Shown piece by piece: positions 15,634 through 17,693 of a stretch of 17,693 nt of DNA. This DNA comes from UBA6770 sp965661115 (GTDB lineage Bacteria > Bacteroidota > Bacteroidia > Flavobacteriales_G > Salibacteraceae): the NCBI GenBank assembly GCA_965661115.1, contig CBFICO010000048.1, positions 1 to 17,693 on the forward strand, given 5' to 3'. Positions within the stretch are counted from its first letter, which is position 1; every line of letters starts with the position of its first letter. The position numbers and the translations under genes were made by a program. The notes beneath the pieces are model-generated. The model saw nothing but the letters and a program-made list of their open reading frames with translations. It was not told the DNA's origin and ran no database searches.

Positions 15634-16323
15634 CTACAAGTTTTTACCCCTAGCTACATAGAAAGGCTTTCTAAGTTTCACCTTTTTCAACCCCAATTCT
15701 AGTTCGTCTATGGTTACCGTGTATTCTTTCTGAACTTTTACTTGATTGTTCTGCTTATGGTATTTTAATTCACGCACCAGCATGTGGTAGTCCGAAATGT
15801 GACTGTCCATTAATAGTCGGTAAGTAACCGATTTGACTAGATTTCCATTTTTATCAAAATACTTCCAAACACCCATTCGAATTGGGTAGCGATGCACTTC
15901 AATAAATCGCTTGGTATATTTGTGATAGAATCCAGTTCGAAAACTTTCAATCACTTTTAATTTACCACGCTTGTCGTAGATTTTTACCTTACCAAGAAAT
16001 ACTTCTGAACTTGGTCTGAAGTATTCCATTCTTAGAATATCATTTTCGTCTTTAAGTTTTATAAAAAGAGAGTCCGTTCCTCGTGCTACGTTTTGGAGTA
16101 TAGAGTCCTGCAAATTTTCAGGGTTTTTGCAACGAAGGCAAACTTCCTTCGAATTTAGTAAGCAGCTGATGTCTCCAATTTGTTGGTGACAATTGTAGTG
16201 AAAGGCTCTAAAGGTGTTAAATTCTTTATCAACTTTAAATTCTAGTGTATCTATCTGACCTGTAGTGAATAAGTTGCTAACCAGTAAAACCAGCAAACTA
16301 GATAAACGAAGAAAACAACGCAT
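15634..16323 (-). CDS. Secreted protein of unknown function with MORN-like repeats
   Basis: The 229-residue product has an N-terminal signal peptide (about 1-23, ending T-T-G-Q). A short cysteine/histidine-rich segment follows (Y-N-C-H, then C-L-L, then V-C-L-R-C-K, about residues 43-65). The middle has strand repeats of the type K-V-K-I-Y-D-K-R-G-K-L-K-V-I and G-V-W-K-Y-F-D-K-N-G-N-L-V-K, resembling MORN/YwqK-like beta-hairpin repeats. The C-terminus is basic. There is no T9SS sorting domain and no lipobox cysteine at the cleavage site, so it is probably periplasmic. I do not recognise a specific family. It is convergent with the ligase gene, with stop codons touching, and is separated from the phosphatase gene by 83 bases. 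Confidence 0.7.
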   Translation of the reverse strand: MRCFLRLSSLLVLLVSNLFTTGQIDTLEFKVDKEFNTFRAFHYNCHQQIGDISCLLNSKEVCLRCKNPENLQDSILQNVARGTDSLFIKLKDENDILRMEYFRPSSEVFLGKVKIYDKRGKLKVIESFRTGFYHKYTKRFIEVHRYPIRMGVWKYFDKNGNLVKSVTYRLLMDSHISDYHMLVRELKYHKQNNQVKVQKEYTVTIDELELGLKKVKLRKPFYVARGKNL

Positions 16324-16387
16324 AAAATTCTTTTTGACAAAGAAAAAATGGCGAGTGCAATAGAATGGTTAAAAGGAAACCAAGTTG

Positions 16388-16417
16388 TTAAGGAATAGAT
16401 GTTGGGTTATTCCTTAA
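16388..16417. other. 10-bp inverted repeat over the 3' end of the phosphatase gene
   Basis: TTAAGGAATA (16388-16397) and TATTCCTTAA (16408-16417) are perfect reverse complements with a 10-base loop. The right arm covers the last codons and stop of the GAF/PP2C gene. No T-run follows in the direction of that gene, so it is not a classical terminator; it may stabilise the mRNA 3' end or bind a protein. Confidence 0.4.
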
Positions 16418-17635
16418 AATGTATTGCTAATGCGGCAATCTCGTCATTAGTTCTTGAACCAATTGCATACGCATTTAGTGTTTCACTTATATGGGATATC
16501 ATCCCAGACAAAGAAAGGTTATTGTAATTAGAAATGCTTTCTTTTAACCTCTGAGTGCCAAACAATTCACCTTGCGCATTTTCTAATTCTGTTATGCCAT
16601 CGGTATAGCAAGCTAAAACGCTCTCTTTTGTAATTACGATAGAGTTTGAAACAAATTGTGGCAAATCCTCTAACATTCCTAACCCCGGAATATCTGCTTT
16701 TAGTTCAATTATTCTCTTTTCATTAATGAGCAATGCACTTGGATGCGCACAGTTGACATATTCAAGCTCCTTGTTTGTTGCATCATATTTTCCAACAAAA
16801 AACGTAATGAACTTATCGCCGCTGCTGTTTTCAATTACTGACTTATTGAGAACTGGAATCAATGCAGTTAAGGGTAAATTTTGCCGAACTCCACTTCTGA
16901 ATGTAGCTTGAAAATTTGACATTAATATGGCCGCTGATATTCCTTTTCCACTAATATCGGCAATACAGAAATAATATTCAGTTGGCGAGGCTTGTAAAAA
17001 ATCATAGTAATCGCCACCAACGTCCCCATACGACTGATGAAACGCTTGAACTTCTATTCTGTCGTCGTTAGGTAAATCCTTGGGAAAAAGTGCCTTTTGG
17101 ATTTGCTTAGCTAGGCTCAATTCTCTTTTAAAACCTTCTTGCTCCAATTGGATTTTTGCCATTCGTTTATTTTCAATGGCAACCATAATAATGTTGGCAG
17201 TGGACTGGATGAAATTTAGGTTTCTGATAATCGTACTAACTCTATTGGTTTCTTCTGCTTTATCCTGAAGCAGTAGAAAGCCAAGAAACTTGCTTTTATG
17301 TTTAATTGGAATAACCAAATCGAATTGAAGCAAATCTGGTATTGAGCTTTCTTGTAGATTACCAATGNNNNNNNNNNTTTATCTAATGCCCGTATTAGCT
17401 CTGGAGTAATTTCAAGAGAGCATCCAATTTTAATAGTAGTTTTCCATTCTCCATTTAAATTGGCAATAAAAGCGGACTTAGAAACCTTTAAATCGTTTTC
17501 AAGAATATCTCCGTAAAGTGCAAATAGTTCACTGGATTTTACATTTTTATTGATTGCGCCTGTAAGCTCTAATATTTTTTTGAGTTTATGTTTTAGCTCT
17601 TTATTTCGCGTACGTTGAAGGTTTTCTGTAGCCAT
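16407..17635 (-). CDS. GAF-domain PP2C (SpoIIE-type) serine phosphatase, interrupted by assembly gap
   Basis: Two frames flank the ten Ns at 17368-17377 and belong to one gene. The first starts at the ATG at 17635. It has a basic helical start, then a GAF-like sensory domain (S-A-F-I-A-N-L-N-G-E-W-K, E-L-I-R-A-L-D-K). After the gap the other frame resumes the GAF domain (I-G-N-L-Q-E-S-S-I-P-D-L-L-Q-F-D, then F-L-G-F-L-L-L) and runs into a linker helix. A complete SpoIIE/RsbU-type PP2C domain follows: Y-G-D-V-G-G-D-Y-Y-D-F, I-A-D-I-S-G-K-G-I-S-A-A and A-C-Y-T-D-G-I-T-E-L-E-N, with the metal-binding aspartates present. The product is about 409 residues. Such phosphatases typically dephosphorylate anti-sigma antagonists or partner proteins in signalling. 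The frames agree only if the true gap length is one more than a multiple of three (such as 10 or 13 added or replaced bases adjusted accordingly), so the break is an assembly effect. Confidence 0.88.
17368..17377. other. Assembly gap (ten Ns)
   Basis: Exactly ten undetermined bases sit inside the GAF domain of the phosphatase gene. The reading frames on the two sides differ. Joining them needs the gap to change by +1 (or an equivalent such as -2) relative to the ten Ns shown, so the N count is a placeholder or slightly wrong. Confidence 0.95.
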
Positions 17636-17691
17636 TAGCGGTGCTCCTTTGCGATTCGTTTTAATGTGTACATTTCTCTGAATTTCTCTTT
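17635..17691 (-). CDS. C-terminal end of an upstream gene (partial)
   Basis: An open frame enters from the right edge and ends with TAA at 17637-17635, encoding about 18 visible residues (K-E-K-F-R-E-M-Y-T-L-K-R-I-A-K-E-H-R). Its stop overlaps the ATG of the phosphatase gene as TAATG, a typical translational-coupling arrangement. An AAAGGAG within its last codons sits eight bases before that ATG. Too little is visible to name the product. Confidence 0.45.
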   Translation of the reverse strand, partial: KEKFREMYTLKRIAKEHR

Positions 17692-17693
17692 AG

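Noticed and set aside
16338..16345. Possible -7 box TTTCTTTG before the gene at 16323
   Set aside because: The second base of TAnnTTTG is wrong, there is no -33 element at 19 bases, and the A/T-rich sequence makes such matches common.

Overview
The window looks like a chromosome segment from a low-GC member of the Bacteroidota, probably of flavobacterial type. Three secreted proteins end in type IX secretion (T9SS) C-terminal sorting domains. Three genes are preceded about 16-22 bases upstream by a perfect TAnnTTTG box, the -7 element of the Bacteroidota housekeeping sigma factor. Classical Shine-Dalgarno sites are mostly absent. A fused gamma-alpha 2-oxoacid:ferredoxin oxidoreductase and an HYC_CC_PP-type small protein fit the same phylum. 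The species cannot be named from the sequence.

Layout. Positions 1-1981 (minus strand) hold a probable copper-linked operon. It contains an HYC_CC_PP-like protein, an MbnP-like protein with a T9SS sorting domain, and the N-terminal 152 residues of a MauG/MbnH-type di-heme peroxidase cut by the window edge. A strong hairpin terminator (2024-2050) separates it from 2056-6732 (minus strand). That unit encodes a small T9SS-sorted protein and a very large fibrous, tail-fibre-like surface protein, which is split by an apparent frameshift at 5813-5842 and carries eleven 117-bp repeats. Positions 6898-8217 (plus) encode a beta-propeller-like T9SS cargo protein, and 8293-9006 (plus) a YebC/TACO1 protein. 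Positions 9007-11875 (minus) are the korAB operon, linking 2-oxoacid decarboxylation to ferredoxin reduction. From 11965 to 15633 there is a polysaccharide locus: a GT4-type glycosyltransferase (minus) diverging from a Wzz-like chain-length regulator and an O-antigen ligase/polymerase-type membrane protein (plus). Positions 15634-16323 (minus) encode a secreted protein of unknown function. Positions 16407-17635 (minus) encode a GAF plus SpoIIE-type PP2C phosphatase broken by a 10-N assembly gap, and the end of another gene overlaps its start.

The most interesting part is the left edge. In methanotrophs, MbnH oxidises a tryptophan of MbnP to kynurenine, which creates a copper site. Here the pair appears without visible methanobactin genes, next to an HYC_CC_PP protein, and the MbnP-like protein carries a T9SS export signal. 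This suggests a cell-surface or secreted copper-binding protein matured in the periplasm before export. No RNA genes, CRISPR arrays or insertion sequences were seen, and no gene-free stretch exceeds 300 bases.
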